Positions 19,131 through 27,853 of a stretch of 64,000 bases of DNA are shown one piece after another (position 1 is the first letter of the stretch; each line of letters starts with the position of its first letter). Made by a program: the position numbers and the translations under genes. Source of the stretch: Limimaricola cinnabarinus (GTDB taxonomy: Bacteria > Pseudomonadota > Alphaproteobacteria > Rhodobacterales > Rhodobacteraceae); contig NZ_KZ304956.1 in NCBI RefSeq assembly GCF_002723615.1, positions 62,001 to 126,000 on the forward strand, written 5' to 3'. The notes beneath the pieces are model-generated. The model had not been told where the DNA came from and did no database searches. It saw nothing but the letters and a program-made list of their open reading frames with translations.

Positions 19131-20439
19131 GGGCCACCTCCCCCCGCTTGGCGAAGAGATCGCGGAAGACCGGGTAGATGTCGCCCGCCCCCGCCACGCG
19201 CCGCATCGCGAAGTTGGGCCAGCGTTCGGCCACCTCGCGGTAGGCCATCCAAAGCTCGGTGCCGCGCGCCGCGTCGCGCAGTATGCGCGCCTCGGCCTCG
19301 CCGATGATCTCGACATAGGCGAAGTGCTGGCAGATCTTCAGAAGCTCGCTTTCGAGCCAGATCTGGCAATCGCGGCTGTCGCCCTGGTAGTTGTCGCCAT
19401 CCGAGGCCTGGGCCGCGTAGATGTTCCACTCCGAGGCGGGATAGCGCTCGGATTGCACGCGGTTCATCTCGGCCAGCGCGGTCGAGACCATGGTGCCGCC
19501 GCTCTCGCGCGAATGAAAGAAGGTCTCCTCGTCGACCTCGGAGGCCAGATGGGTGTGGCGGATGAAGACGAGGTCCACCGTCTCGTAGCGCCGCGTGAGA
19601 AACAGGTGCAGGAGCACGAAGAACCGCTTGGCGAGGTCCTTCTCGCGCGCGCCCATCGAGGCCGAGACATCCATCAGGCAGAACATCACCGCCTGCGCGC
19701 GCGGCTCGGGCTGCGGCTCGAAATGGCTGTAGCGCAGGTCGAGCGGGTCGAGATAGGGCACGCGCTTGCGATGCGCGGTCAGCGCCTCGATCTCGGCCTG
19801 AAGCCGGATGATCTCCGCGCGCTGGGCGGCGTCGGGCTCGAACACCGCTTCGAGCGCGAAGAGCCGCTCGCGCAGCTCTTCGAGCACCGCGTCCGAGGGG
19901 CGACGCAGCGCGATGCGGCGGCCCATGGCGCGGCGCATGGTGCGCCCGACATTGAGATTGGCCGGCGATCCGGTGACCGAAAGACCGGCCCGGCGCGGCC
20001 GCTGCACCGCGCTGCCCGCCAGCGCGCGCTTCACGAGGTCGGGCAGTTCGAGATCCTCGAAGAAGATGTCGAGAAACTCGTCGCGCGACAGCGCGAAGAC
20101 GAAATCATCCTCGCCCTCGCCATCGGGCGCGCCCTTGCGCCCGGCCCCGCCGCCGCCCGCGGGCGGGCGCGCGATCTCGTCGCCCGCGCGGTATTCGCGG
20201 TTGCCGGGCAATACGCCCTCGCGCGTGCCGCCCTTCGCCGCGTGGCGAAAGCTCGGCTCGGAGAGGCTGTCGCGCGGCACCGAGACATCGGTGCCCGCCT
20301 CCATGTCGGTGATGCCGCGCTTGCGCACGCTGGCATCCACCGCCTCGCGCACATGCGCCTTGATGCGCCCGATGAAGCGGCGGCGGTTGGGGGTGCTGCG
20401 GCCCTTGGGGTTGAGGCGGCGGTCGATGAAATGCGTCAT
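19123..20439 (-). CDS. YeaH/YhbH (DUF444) von Willebrand A-like protein
   Basis: The 438-residue protein has a C-terminal VWA fold with a MIDAS-like DVSASMG at residues 257-263 and a basic N-terminus. A low-complexity PPAGGGGAG linker sits near residue 92. YeaH proteins associate with the PrkA/YeaG kinase and are encoded beside it across bacteria. The gene lies 13 nt after prkA and overlaps the SpoVR gene. Confidence 0.9.
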   Translation of the reverse strand: MTHFIDRRLNPKGRSTPNRRRFIGRIKAHVREAVDASVRKRGITDMEAGTDVSVPRDSLSEPSFRHAAKGGTREGVLPGNREYRAGDEIARPPAGGGGAGRKGAPDGEGEDDFVFALSRDEFLDIFFEDLELPDLVKRALAGSAVQRPRRAGLSVTGSPANLNVGRTMRRAMGRRIALRRPSDAVLEELRERLFALEAVFEPDAAQRAEIIRLQAEIEALTAHRKRVPYLDPLDLRYSHFEPQPEPRAQAVMFCLMDVSASMGAREKDLAKRFFVLLHLFLTRRYETVDLVFIRHTHLASEVDEETFFHSRESGGTMVSTALAEMNRVQSERYPASEWNIYAAQASDGDNYQGDSRDCQIWLESELLKICQHFAYVEIIGEAEARILRDAARGTELWMAYREVAERWPNFAMRRVAGAGDIYPVFRDLFAKRGEVAHG

Positions 20440-20452
20440 GCCCGCCCCCGCC

Positions 20453-22387
20453 TCATCCGGCCTTGTTCACCCGCATGTACCATTCGACGAGCCTCCTGAC
20501 CTGGCGCGGCGTATAGCCCCGCTCGCCCATCCGCTCGACGAACTCGGCATGCTTGGCATCCGTGTCCTTGTCGCGCTTGGCCCCGAAGCTGACCACCGGC
20601 AGAAGATCCTCGACGCGGGAGAACATCCGCTTCTCGATCACCCGGCGCAGCTTTTCGTAGCCGCGCCAATCGGGGTTGCGCCCCTCGTTCTCGGCCCGGG
20701 CGCGCAGCACGAATTTGACGACCTCGTTGCGGAAATCCTTGGGGTTCGACACGCCGGCGGGCTTCTCGATCTTGGCGAGCTCCGACTCGAGCACGTCGCG
20801 GTCGAACATCTGGCCGGTATCGGGGTCCTTGAAGTCCTGATCCTCGATCCAGGCGTCGGCATAGGCGATGTAGCGGTCGAACAGGTTCTGGCCGTAATCG
20901 GAATAGCTTTCCAGATAGGCCTTCTGGATCTCCTCGCCGATGAACTCGGCATAGCGCGGCGCGAGATCGGATTTCAGGAAATCGAGATAGCGCTGTTCCA
21001 CCTCCTCGGGGAACTGCTCGCGCCGCACCGCCTGTTCGAGCACATACATCAGATGCACCGGATCGGCGCCGACCTCGTCGACGTCATGGTTGATCGTCTC
21101 GGCCAAGACCTTGAAGGCAAAGCGGGTCGACACGCCGGTCATCCCCTCGTCGGCGCCCGCGGCATCTCGGTATTCCTGCAAGCTGCGCGCCTTGGGATCG
21201 GTGTGCTTGAGCGTCTCGCCGTCATAGGTCCGAAGCTTGGCATAGAGCGTGGAGTTCTCATGCGCCTGCAGGCGGGTGAGCACCGAAAAGCGCGCGAGAA
21301 TGGGCAGCGTCTCGGGCGCGCAGGGCGCGGTGCCCAGCGAGCTTTCGCGCAACAGCTTGTCGTAGATCCGCGCCTCCTCGGTCGCGCGCAGGCAATAGGG
21401 GATCTTCACCACCGAGATCCGGTCGAGGAAGGCCTCGTTGTTGCGGTTGCCCTTGAACTGGCGCCACTCGGCCTCGTTGGAGTGGGCGATGATGAGGCCC
21501 TGATAGGGCATCGCGCCGATATTCTCGGTGCCGGTATAGCTGCCCTCCTGCGTCGCGGTCAAAAGCGGGTGCAGCACCTTGATCGGCGCCTTGAACATCT
21601 CCACGAATTCCAAAAGCCCCTGCGTGGTGCGGTTGAGCCCGCCCGAATAGCTGTAGGCGTCGGGGTCGTCCTGGCCCATGTGTTCGAGCTTGCGGATGTC
21701 GAGCTTGCCGACGAGCGCGGAGACGTCCTGGTTGTTCTCGTCGCCCGGCTCGGTCTTGGTGACGCCGATCTGCCTGAGCCGCGAGGGCTGCATCCTGACC
21801 ACCGAGAACTGGCTGATATCGCCGCCGAACTCCTCCAGCCGCTTGACCGCCCAAGGGGAGATCAGCCCCGTGAGCAGGCGACGCGGAATGTCGTACTTGT
21901 CCTCCAGAAGATCGCCGAACCGCTCGCGGTCGAACAGCCCCAGCGGGCTTTCGAAGACCGGGCTGATCTGGTCGCCCGCCTTGAGGACGTAGATCGGCTC
22001 CTTTTCCATCAGCGCCTTGAGGATCTCGGCGATGGTCGACTTGCCGCCGCCCACCGGGCCCAGCAGGTAAAGGATCTGCTTGCGCTCCTCGAGGCCCTGG
22101 CTGGCATGGCGGAAGAAGCCGACGATCCGCTCGACCACCTCCTCGTTGCCATAGAGGCTTTCGAAGGCGCGGTAGATCTTGACGGTGCGGTTGAGAAAGA
22201 TCCGTCCCAGCCGCTGGTCGTGGCTGGTGTCGACCAGCTCCGGCTCGCCTATCGCGCGCATCATGCGCTCGGCGGCGGTGGCGCGCACGGACGGGTCCTC
22301 CCGACATCGCAGCAGGTATTCCTGCAGGCTCAGCTCCTCGGTGCGGGTGCTGGCATAGCTTTCGGCATAGCGGGTAAAGACATCCAT
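20453..22387 (-). CDS. prkA: PrkA/YeaG family serine protein kinase
   Basis: The 644-residue protein has an N-terminal AAA+ module (Walker A GPVGGGKST at 111-119) and the C-terminal PrkA domain (QIEKPAGVSNPKDFRNEVVKF-type region around residue 560). PrkA/YeaG is a cytoplasmic Ser/Thr kinase induced by starvation and stationary phase. It is the first gene of the prkA-yeaH-spoVR block, transcribed leftwards. Confidence 0.92.
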   Translation of the reverse strand: MDVFTRYAESYASTRTEELSLQEYLLRCREDPSVRATAAERMMRAIGEPELVDTSHDQRLGRIFLNRTVKIYRAFESLYGNEEVVERIVGFFRHASQGLEERKQILYLLGPVGGGKSTIAEILKALMEKEPIYVLKAGDQISPVFESPLGLFDRERFGDLLEDKYDIPRRLLTGLISPWAVKRLEEFGGDISQFSVVRMQPSRLRQIGVTKTEPGDENNQDVSALVGKLDIRKLEHMGQDDPDAYSYSGGLNRTTQGLLEFVEMFKAPIKVLHPLLTATQEGSYTGTENIGAMPYQGLIIAHSNEAEWRQFKGNRNNEAFLDRISVVKIPYCLRATEEARIYDKLLRESSLGTAPCAPETLPILARFSVLTRLQAHENSTLYAKLRTYDGETLKHTDPKARSLQEYRDAAGADEGMTGVSTRFAFKVLAETINHDVDEVGADPVHLMYVLEQAVRREQFPEEVEQRYLDFLKSDLAPRYAEFIGEEIQKAYLESYSDYGQNLFDRYIAYADAWIEDQDFKDPDTGQMFDRDVLESELAKIEKPAGVSNPKDFRNEVVKFVLRARAENEGRNPDWRGYEKLRRVIEKRMFSRVEDLLPVVSFGAKRDKDTDAKHAEFVERMGERGYTPRQVRRLVEWYMRVNKAG

Positions 22388-22911
22388 CGGCCCATTCTCT
22401 CGTCGGTTGGCGCCTCTCGGCGCGCGTTCCGTCCCTCAGGCGAATCTTTTTCTTTCCATTATATTACGTGGGGATGGCATATTCGCAAATCACGTAGATT
22501 TACGAAACGTCACGTATCATCTTTCGCTGAGCCCCGCGTGAGGCCGCCAAGGGCCCCGGCCCGCGCCCCTGGCCCGCGCACCCGCATGCCGCGCGCGCCG
22601 CGCGGCATCGGGTCAAGCCCGGGGCGCACAATCTGCGGGACAGGTTGCGAGACGGGCCGTGGGACAAGGCGACCGCGCGCGGGCCTGCCGCCAGCGCGCC
22701 CTTTCGCCGGCACCCATCGACCGCCTCACGCGCTGGCCCGGCCCGCCCCGGCAGGCGTGGCCTGCCGCCCTTTTGCGCCGCCGCACCCAGCCGCGCGGCA
22801 ACGCAGCGTCACGAAATTCGGAACGCCGCGTCGCCGATGGCGTCCCCGCCACGCGCGGGCAAATGATGGGGCCGAGGCAGAATTGATATTGAACAAGAAA
22901 AGGTTACGGCG
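22388..22911. other. Intergenic region upstream of prkA; no convincing gene
   Basis: No coding sequence with good start and codon signals was found in these 524 bases. The part nearest prkA (about 22440-22515) is AT-rich and contains four ACGT cores (22466, 22492, 22507, 22512) within 50 bp, which may be the prkA promoter/operator zone. The remainder (22530-22860) is very GC-rich, with open frames in several phases that look like composition artefacts. Confidence 0.4.
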
Positions 22912-23085
22912 ATGACGGATGATGCGGGCTTGCGGCCTCTCTACCTGTTTCTCTTTGCCGCAGGCATCGGCATCCTGACCCTGCTGGCGACTAGGGCGCC
23001 GGTCTACGACACCGTGCTTCTCGCCGGACCGGCAAGCGGCCCCGCCGGGGCCGAAGCCGTCGGCCTGTCGGCCCGTCACAGGTAA
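22912..23085 (+). CDS. Small hypothetical membrane protein (57 aa)
   Basis: A 57-residue frame starts at ATG 22912 with AAAAGG upstream. It encodes one hydrophobic helix (LRPLYLFLFAAGIGILTLLAT, residues 7-27) and a short polar tail rich in Gly and Ala. Nothing else is recognisable. Real translation is plausible because the region before it shifts to AT-rich promoter-like sequence, but it has no recognised homologue. Confidence 0.4.
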   Translation: MTDDAGLRPLYLFLFAAGIGILTLLATRAPVYDTVLLAGPASGPAGAEAVGLSARHR

Positions 23086-23240
23086 AGGCCCCGCCCCCCG
23101 AAACGTCCTGCAGGAGCGAGGATTCGGCGCGCCCCGAGCCATATGATGGAATAGGACGGAACCGGCCGGGCCGATTGCATCTGTCGCAGCACTTCCAATA
23201 GCCTCGGCCCGGCAAGGGCGCGATCAGGACGGAACATGCG

Positions 23241-24308
23241 ATGCAAGACGGCACCTCCCCCACCCCCCATGAGGTGCGGTCGCCCCGCCCGCTTCTGGTG
23301 TTCGGCGATGACGGATCCCGCGGCTGGGGCCCGATCGAGCATTTCGCCCACCTCGCGGCGAAGCTGCTCGGCCTCGACCTCCAGCGCCCGCCGCTTTGGC
23401 GCCCATCGAGGCTTCGCGCCGCCCGGCAGGCCCTCATGCCCCCGCGCAAGGGGACGGCACCGGGGGCGATCTACCTGGCCAAATCGCCCGGTGACGTGAA
23501 ATCCCTGATGGCGCTGGAGGGCTTCGACAGGCCCCGGCGCTTCCGCGCGCTCTGGATCGTCGACAGCTTCTGGACCGAATGGGCGCCCTCGGCCCGGCTG
23601 ATGCGGCATTTCGATCTGGTCGTCTACATGCAGAAAGGGGAGGCCGCGTTCTACGATGCCCTCGCGCCGGGGCGGAGCCTTCATCTCGGCTGGGGCGCGG
23701 ATGTGCTCGATCTCGGATCGCGCGCGGCCGAGCGCCCCGTCGATCTTCTGCGCGTCGGACGGCAGCCGCCGGACTGGGAGGATGATGCGCGCAGCCAGGC
23801 GGCCTGCGAAGCGGCGGGGCTGCGTTTCGCGGGGCGTCCGCCCTTCCTCCCGCATGCCCCGGCCGACCCGTCATCGGGGCATCGCGACCTCTGCGTCCGC
23901 TACGCGCAGGCGAAATACGTGATGGCGCATTCCAACCTCGCGGCCCCCGCCCCCTACACCCATCCGCGCAAGGAATACCTGACCGGCCGATGGACCGACG
24001 CGCTCGCCGCCGGCGCGGTTGTGGCCGGGGTCCAGCCCTTCGGCGACGCCTCCGCCGAGGATCTGCTCTGGCCGGGCGCGACCCTGGATTTCGATCGCAT
24101 CGACCTGTCCCACAACCTCGCGGCCCTGAGCGAGGCCGTGGCGGACTGGTCCCCCGCCATCGCGCGGCGGAACCATCGCCGGGCACTGAGACAGCTGGAC
24201 TGGCGCTGGAGGATCAAGACGCTGGCAGAGCGCCTCGACCTCGAAAATCCCGAACTGGCTTCGGAGCTCGCCCGTCTCGACCGAGCGATCGGGACCGCAC
24301 CGGCGTGA
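23241..24308 (+). CDS. Glycosyltransferase-like protein
   Basis: The 355-residue protein looks like a GT-B type glycosyltransferase related to the CgeB/group 1 proteins: an N-terminal Rossmann-like half with LWIVDSFWTEW, a central VGRQPPDW turn, then VRYAQAKYVMAHSNL and the C-terminal HPRKEYLTGRWTDALAAGAVVAG segment resembling the donor-binding region. The donor and acceptor are unknown. The gene stands alone and ends 92 bp before the prophage junction. Confidence 0.6.
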   Translation: MQDGTSPTPHEVRSPRPLLVFGDDGSRGWGPIEHFAHLAAKLLGLDLQRPPLWRPSRLRAARQALMPPRKGTAPGAIYLAKSPGDVKSLMALEGFDRPRRFRALWIVDSFWTEWAPSARLMRHFDLVVYMQKGEAAFYDALAPGRSLHLGWGADVLDLGSRAAERPVDLLRVGRQPPDWEDDARSQAACEAAGLRFAGRPPFLPHAPADPSSGHRDLCVRYAQAKYVMAHSNLAAPAPYTHPRKEYLTGRWTDALAAGAVVAGVQPFGDASAEDLLWPGATLDFDRIDLSHNLAALSEAVADWSPAIARRNHRRALRQLDWRWRIKTLAERLDLENPELASELARLDRAIGTAPA

Positions 24309-24399
24309 TGGCGCCAGCTCCTCTGGCGATGCCGCGCAAAGCAGCCCCGGACAGACCCGGCCATGGCTGGATGCACAAAAAGGTCTCATAGGGGGAAAA

Positions 24400-24418
24400 T
24401 GGCGGAGCGAGAGGGATT
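24400..24418. repeat. attL: Left prophage attachment core (19 bp)
   Basis: TGGCGGAGCGAGAGGGATT is identical to the last 19 nt (complement) of the tRNA-Ser gene at 60743-60761, including the CCA-encoding end. The match stops on both sides, so this marks the left prophage junction. Confidence 0.92.
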
Positions 24419-24475
24419 AACGCCACCTGCGGGGAACAGCTAATATCCTGAATTATATGCCGTTCACATTCATGC

Positions 24476-24510
24476 GTGCACCTAAATGTGAACCAAATTG
24501 TGCATCAGGA
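24476..24510. repeat. Three 12-bp-period repeats near the left end, candidate integrase arm sites
   Basis: GTGCACCTAAAT, GTGAACCAAATT and GTGCATCAGGA follow each other with an exact 12-bp period. The same array occurs in the same orientation at the right end (60622-60657). An inverted copy (GTTCACATT, 24462-24470) pairs with AATGTGAAC at 24485-24493. Tyrosine integrases use such short direct repeats on both sides of the core as arm-type binding sites. Confidence 0.7.
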
Positions 24511-24525
24511 TAGAACTGCTCAGTT

Positions 24526-25080
24526 TTAGCTTGAGGGACTGTCAGACGAGTGAGCCGCATCCTCACGCTCGCCTAGAATATCTTCCGTGCGAGCTACGCG
24601 AATAACTCTGAGAAGTAGCAGCGAACGAAGGTGGTTAACGTATCCCTTACCTTTCTTTCCGCTTACATTATGGACACCGCAGTGCGCTGGATTTTCCTCA
24701 AGCCACTGCGGCTTTACGGCAAACGGCCTTCCACCATCCCTATCGACCGCCACTCGAATAGATTGGCAATCAAGTATTAGGGACATAGCGTCCTCACGAT
24801 CGAAATCATTGCTTTCAGATTGCGCATTCTCTCTTTGCTGTGCAGCAATGCTTCGCACTGCTTGGGGAACCAGGGTGTCCATACGGTCCACACTTAAATA
24901 GCGGCCGCTTAGATCAGATCTTGGAAAAGCAGCAGTGGTGGGCTCGCCATTATCGAAATCATCTGGCTCCCAGCAAAGCCGGTGCAGATCGACATCACTG
25001 GGAGGCTCAAGCAATTCTTCTCCCTCAGAGACAGGAGTCTCTTCGGAAGCGCTTTTCGCTTCCTGTCCTTTCTCTGACAT
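24526..25080 (-). CDS. Hypothetical protein, third gene of a TIGR04255-type cassette
   Basis: The 184-residue protein has an acidic N-terminus (residues 1-35), then segments LSGRYLSVDRMDTLVPQ and, after a variable stretch, FAVKPQWLEENPAHCGVHNV near the C-terminus. The LSVDR...NPAHxxV pattern reminds me of small uncharacterised proteins found beside TIGR04255 genes, but no function is known. The start lies 5 nt after the preceding stop, with AGAAGA upstream. The gene is clearly AT-richer than the phage structural genes, which suggests separate acquisition. Confidence 0.65.
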   Translation of the reverse strand: MSEKGQEAKSASEETPVSEGEELLEPPSDVDLHRLCWEPDDFDNGEPTTAAFPRSDLSGRYLSVDRMDTLVPQAVRSIAAQQRENAQSESNDFDREDAMSLILDCQSIRVAVDRDGGRPFAVKPQWLEENPAHCGVHNVSGKKGKGYVNHLRSLLLLRVIRVARTEDILGEREDAAHSSDSPSS

Positions 25081-25085
25081 TCTTC

Positions 25086-25748
25086 TTAGCCGACTAGGAT
25101 TTCCGCGAGTTGCGGATCTAGAGGGGCGGAAATACTTACTTCGTCACTCATAGCCTCTAGCTCACCGCGCTGCGCATAGAAGGAATAAGAGCCATCAGGG
25201 AAAACGCTCACATCTGCTACTAAATCTTCATCCAGCCAGCTTACAGTAAAAGATCCATCTTCATCTAGACCAATCCGCGGCGAAGCATCTACCCCTGCGA
25301 GAGAAAGCTTATCGATAAGTGCCAAAACACTATCAACCGCTTGGCCCGAAGCGCCGATACTTCCCGGCCCTTTCCAGCCGTCCCTCTTATGGCCTAGCCT
25401 AAAAACCCTAGCGACCGCAGACGGCTGCCAGTCCGCAGATACAACATGCTCCCATAGTCCAGAAAACTCGCCTCCTACAGGCTCTACGCTTGCAAAATCG
25501 TCTATAGCCACGAACGATCCGGACAAATCGTCCTTGGCATACTTTTTATCCGGCAGTGTCGTACTAACCCCATCAAACGGTTTGAAGGGTGATGAAATTC
25601 CTTCGAAGCGTCGCTGCGGTGGATTTTTAACTTCGGAAGCATGTGCAGCATACCCCGCCACACTCAATGTGGATGCAAATACCACCTTCATAACTTGGGA
25701 GTGGAAACCATGTTTGGGATGAATGACATCTGTTGAGGCACTATGCAT
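25086..25748 (-). CDS. Hypothetical protein, second gene of a TIGR04255-type cassette
   Basis: The 220-residue protein has a C-terminal half with the pattern RDGWKGPGSIGASGQAVDSV...SPRIGLDEDGSFTVSW...VSVFPDGSYSFYA, that is a G-W turn followed by two D-G strands. This layout resembles a widespread uncharacterised family often next to TIGR04255 genes. The ATG at 25748 overlaps the upstream stop by 8 nt and is preferred. An internal ATG at the segment MKVVFASTLSVAGYAAHASE would give a weak signal-peptide-like start. Function unknown. Confidence 0.65.
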   Translation of the reverse strand: MHSASTDVIHPKHGFHSQVMKVVFASTLSVAGYAAHASEVKNPPQRRFEGISSPFKPFDGVSTTLPDKKYAKDDLSGSFVAIDDFASVEPVGGEFSGLWEHVVSADWQPSAVARVFRLGHKRDGWKGPGSIGASGQAVDSVLALIDKLSLAGVDASPRIGLDEDGSFTVSWLDEDLVADVSVFPDGSYSFYAQRGELEAMSDEVSISAPLDPQLAEILVG

Positions 25749-26559
25749 ATTGATCCAACTCCAACCCAATAACTTCCCGAACTTCAGGGTGTAGCGCTTC
25801 AGCGAAGACCTTATTTGAGCGCTTATGCAGCTCCTCTAAAGTCTCATCGATGCTATCGAGTTCAACAATCTCAGAAGGCCGTAGATCTGCTTTCGTTATA
25901 ACTCTAACGCTGCGCACCGCCCCACGGTTCACAATCTGCCCATCTTGTGCGTCAAAATTCTGATTTATTAGAATTTGATCCCTTCCCCAGGGCTCAAACC
26001 ACCCTCTATGAAGATGCCAAAGCTGCCCCCCCGACGTTGCGGGCTCAGGCAGCGAACCAAGAACGGTCTCTACCAGAAGACTGGACAAGCTAGCGTTATT
26101 AGGAGCACCGTCAAAAGAGAACCTATCAATATACTCAATCGACACCTGTGAAATGTCGATCACATCACTAGCAGCGACCAACAAGTCTCTCATTACCCGG
26201 AGGAAGCGCCCTTTGAAAAACTCCCAACGACCATAATCCGCCGTTTCGAAGGAAATGCTTTCCCCTTCATGAACAAGCATTTCAATGATATCGTTCCGCT
26301 GATTTAAGCGACGGAAATCCCAACCCTGTAAGGTTTGGGTAGCCGCCTGCGGCATTGGTGCGCCATTGGGACCTAGAGAGATTTGGTGAAGCTCACGTAC
26401 GTTTCTCGCCCCGAAACCTATCTCTTCTCGGATCTCGTCAACCTTATCGGCGAGCTTGCGTGATAGCTTGCGCGGAAGTGGCTCCCGGAACGAAACGGTA
26501 AGACGTGCACGTTCAATGGCATGCGCGCCATGCAGAGGTTGCCACCTTGGCTGTGTCAC
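25741..26559 (-). CDS. TIGR04255-like protein, first gene of a three-gene cassette
   Basis: The 272-residue protein resembles the sporadically distributed TIGR04255 family: an early basic strand region (ERARLTVSFREPLP), a FRRLNQRNDIIEMLVHEGESISFET middle, and the characteristic VSIEYIDRFSF strand near residue 140. The family has no established function. I chose GTG 26559 because the conserved N-terminus begins there; the open frame extends to 26688 through sequence lacking coding character. The gene is AT-rich, leads a tightly overlapping three-gene operon, and sits just inside the prophage edge, a position typical of cargo genes. Confidence 0.7.
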   Translation of the reverse strand: MTQPRWQPLHGAHAIERARLTVSFREPLPRKLSRKLADKVDEIREEIGFGARNVRELHQISLGPNGAPMPQAATQTLQGWDFRRLNQRNDIIEMLVHEGESISFETADYGRWEFFKGRFLRVMRDLLVAASDVIDISQVSIEYIDRFSFDGAPNNASLSSLLVETVLGSLPEPATSGGQLWHLHRGWFEPWGRDQILINQNFDAQDGQIVNRGAVRSVRVITKADLRPSEIVELDSIDETLEELHKRSNKVFAEALHPEVREVIGLELDQYA

Positions 26560-26680
26560 AGTCTTGTCCCATCCCGTTGCTCGCCTTGAAGATGCCCTCC
26601 AAAGGGTGGCGAGTAATCTTACAATCGTAATCCAAGCGGCCCTTATCAAGATGGAAAGCGCAGCACCATGGGGTTGACAT

Positions 26681-26714
26681 GTGAACAAATATGTGAAGCA
26701 GATCCCATGTGAAT
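26681..26714. promoter_or_regulatory. Repeated GTGAA half-sites upstream of the three-gene cassette
   Basis: GTGAAC (26681), GTGAAG (26693) and GTGAAT (26709) lie in one orientation, the first two 12 bp apart, within the likely promoter region of the leftward cassette (26560-26880 is otherwise non-coding). They resemble the integrase arm repeats (GTGAACCAAATT). They may be a regulator site or an additional integrase/excisionase contact; this is inference. Confidence 0.3.
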
Positions 26715-26880
26715 CAGACGTTTTCTGATGCAGAGCCGGTAACTTTTAACCGCATATGTTTTGTTTTTGAGCTCCTTGGCATTGTAGCCCGTCAGAGATG
26801 GAAGACTCCTATTGCTCCCATCTGCACGAAGCGGGGTTCAGGGTTGCGGCCATGAGCGAGCGAGATGACACGCGCTGGCA

Positions 26881-27102
26881 TCAACCGCGGCCTCCACCGA
26901 TCTTCGCGCTCGCGCGGATCCGCCCGATGATTGCCAGGATGCCACCCACGCCCGAGGCGATCTCCGCGAAATGTTGGCCGAGCGACACTTGGTCGGCCGG
27001 CGAGACGGCCACGCCCCAGATGATCTGCACCAAGGCGGCGACGACGGCAGCCGAGCCGCCCCAGATGGTCAGGGACTGCAGGGCGGATTTGTAGTTAGTC
27101 AT
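26881..27102 (-). CDS. Small phage membrane protein, possible holin-class
   Basis: The 73-residue protein has two hydrophobic helices (LTIWGGSAAVVAALVQIIWG and IASGVGGILAIIGRI) joined by a short polar loop and ends in a basic tail. It follows a strong AAAGGAG site. Its place directly after the endolysin gene and the small size suggest a lysis or anti-holin role, which is inference. Confidence 0.65.
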   Translation of the reverse strand: MTNYKSALQSLTIWGGSAAVVAALVQIIWGVAVSPADQVSLGQHFAEIASGVGGILAIIGRIRASAKIGGGRG

Positions 27103-27132
27103 GGTGTTGCTCCTTTCTGAGCATGGGTGATG

Positions 27133-27792
27133 TCAGGCCGCCGACTGCGCGAGGTGCGCGGCGGTCAAGGCGTGGATCTGAGCAATGAGGTTTTCGGGGG
27201 AGCCGTCCCCCTGCCCGGGCTCGACCGGCGCCACCGCCGGGCGCTGCATACGCGCCAGCAGCTCGGCGCCGGTGATCGTCTTCAGCACCCCGCGCAGCTT
27301 GCCGCGCTCATCGACGCGCCAGATCGCGATCTCGTCGCCGTTCCAGTCGTAATCGCCGGTGTCGAAGAGCCGCTTCTCGGCCGTGCGGCGTTTGCGGATC
27401 TCCGGCGGCCGCAGCCAGCCGAAAAAGTGCTCGGAAGCCTTCGGGTCGCCGGCGTTGATCTGCCGCGTCAGGATCGCGCGGTAAATCCCACCGGTGTTCA
27501 GATCGAAGGATCCGAGCGCGTCGAACTGGTGCTGCGCGAGCGGCACCTTGATCGCTTCGTTCACCCGCGCCTCGTAGCTCGCGATGTCCTGCCGGAAGAC
27601 CTCGATCGCGTGGTCAATGGCCGCGTCGAGATCGGCCGGCATGCCGCGCGGCAGGTCCGCCGGGTCGATACCGCCCGCGTTCTTGGTGTGCCCGATACCG
27701 TAGGTCAGGACGCCCACGCTGTCGTAGTAGGGCGCAGGCACGATGCCCTCGTGCTCGGCGATCTCGAGCAAGCCTCGGTCGCTGATCTGCAT
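27133..27792 (-). CDS. Phage lysozyme (GH24-type endolysin)
   Basis: The 219-residue protein has the GH24 active-site region EHEGIVPAPYYDSVGVLTYGIGHT at residues 13-36, containing the catalytic Glu, Asp and Thr triad of phage lysozymes. It cleaves peptidoglycan at the end of infection. A C-terminal ~60-residue tail (after GVLKTITGAELL) is proline-rich and may extend cell-wall contact. There is no signal peptide, so release needs a holin, and candidate holins flank it. Confidence 0.88.
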   Translation of the reverse strand: MQISDRGLLEIAEHEGIVPAPYYDSVGVLTYGIGHTKNAGGIDPADLPRGMPADLDAAIDHAIEVFRQDIASYEARVNEAIKVPLAQHQFDALGSFDLNTGGIYRAILTRQINAGDPKASEHFFGWLRPPEIRKRRTAEKRLFDTGDYDWNGDEIAIWRVDERGKLRGVLKTITGAELLARMQRPAVAPVEPGQGDGSPENLIAQIHALTAAHLAQSAA

Positions 27793-27853
27793 GATGATCT
27801 CCCATGCGAAGAGACCCCGCTGGCGGGGCCGGTGATTGGTGATGTCGGTAGGG

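Noticed and set aside
22510-22890. Several short open frames on both strands upstream of prkA
   Set aside because: They are confined to a GC-rich stretch with no ribosome sites, and none shows hydrophobic or conserved patterns.
19808-22915. A 1035-codon open frame on the + strand across the prkA/yeaH block
   Set aside because: It is antisense to three well-conserved genes, and high GC with rare stop codons produces long shadow frames; the residues are low-complexity R/L/A-rich.
24400-24418. A partial tRNA-Ser pseudogene at the left junction
   Set aside because: Only the 19-bp core is shared; sequence on both sides is not tRNA-like, which fits an attachment core better.
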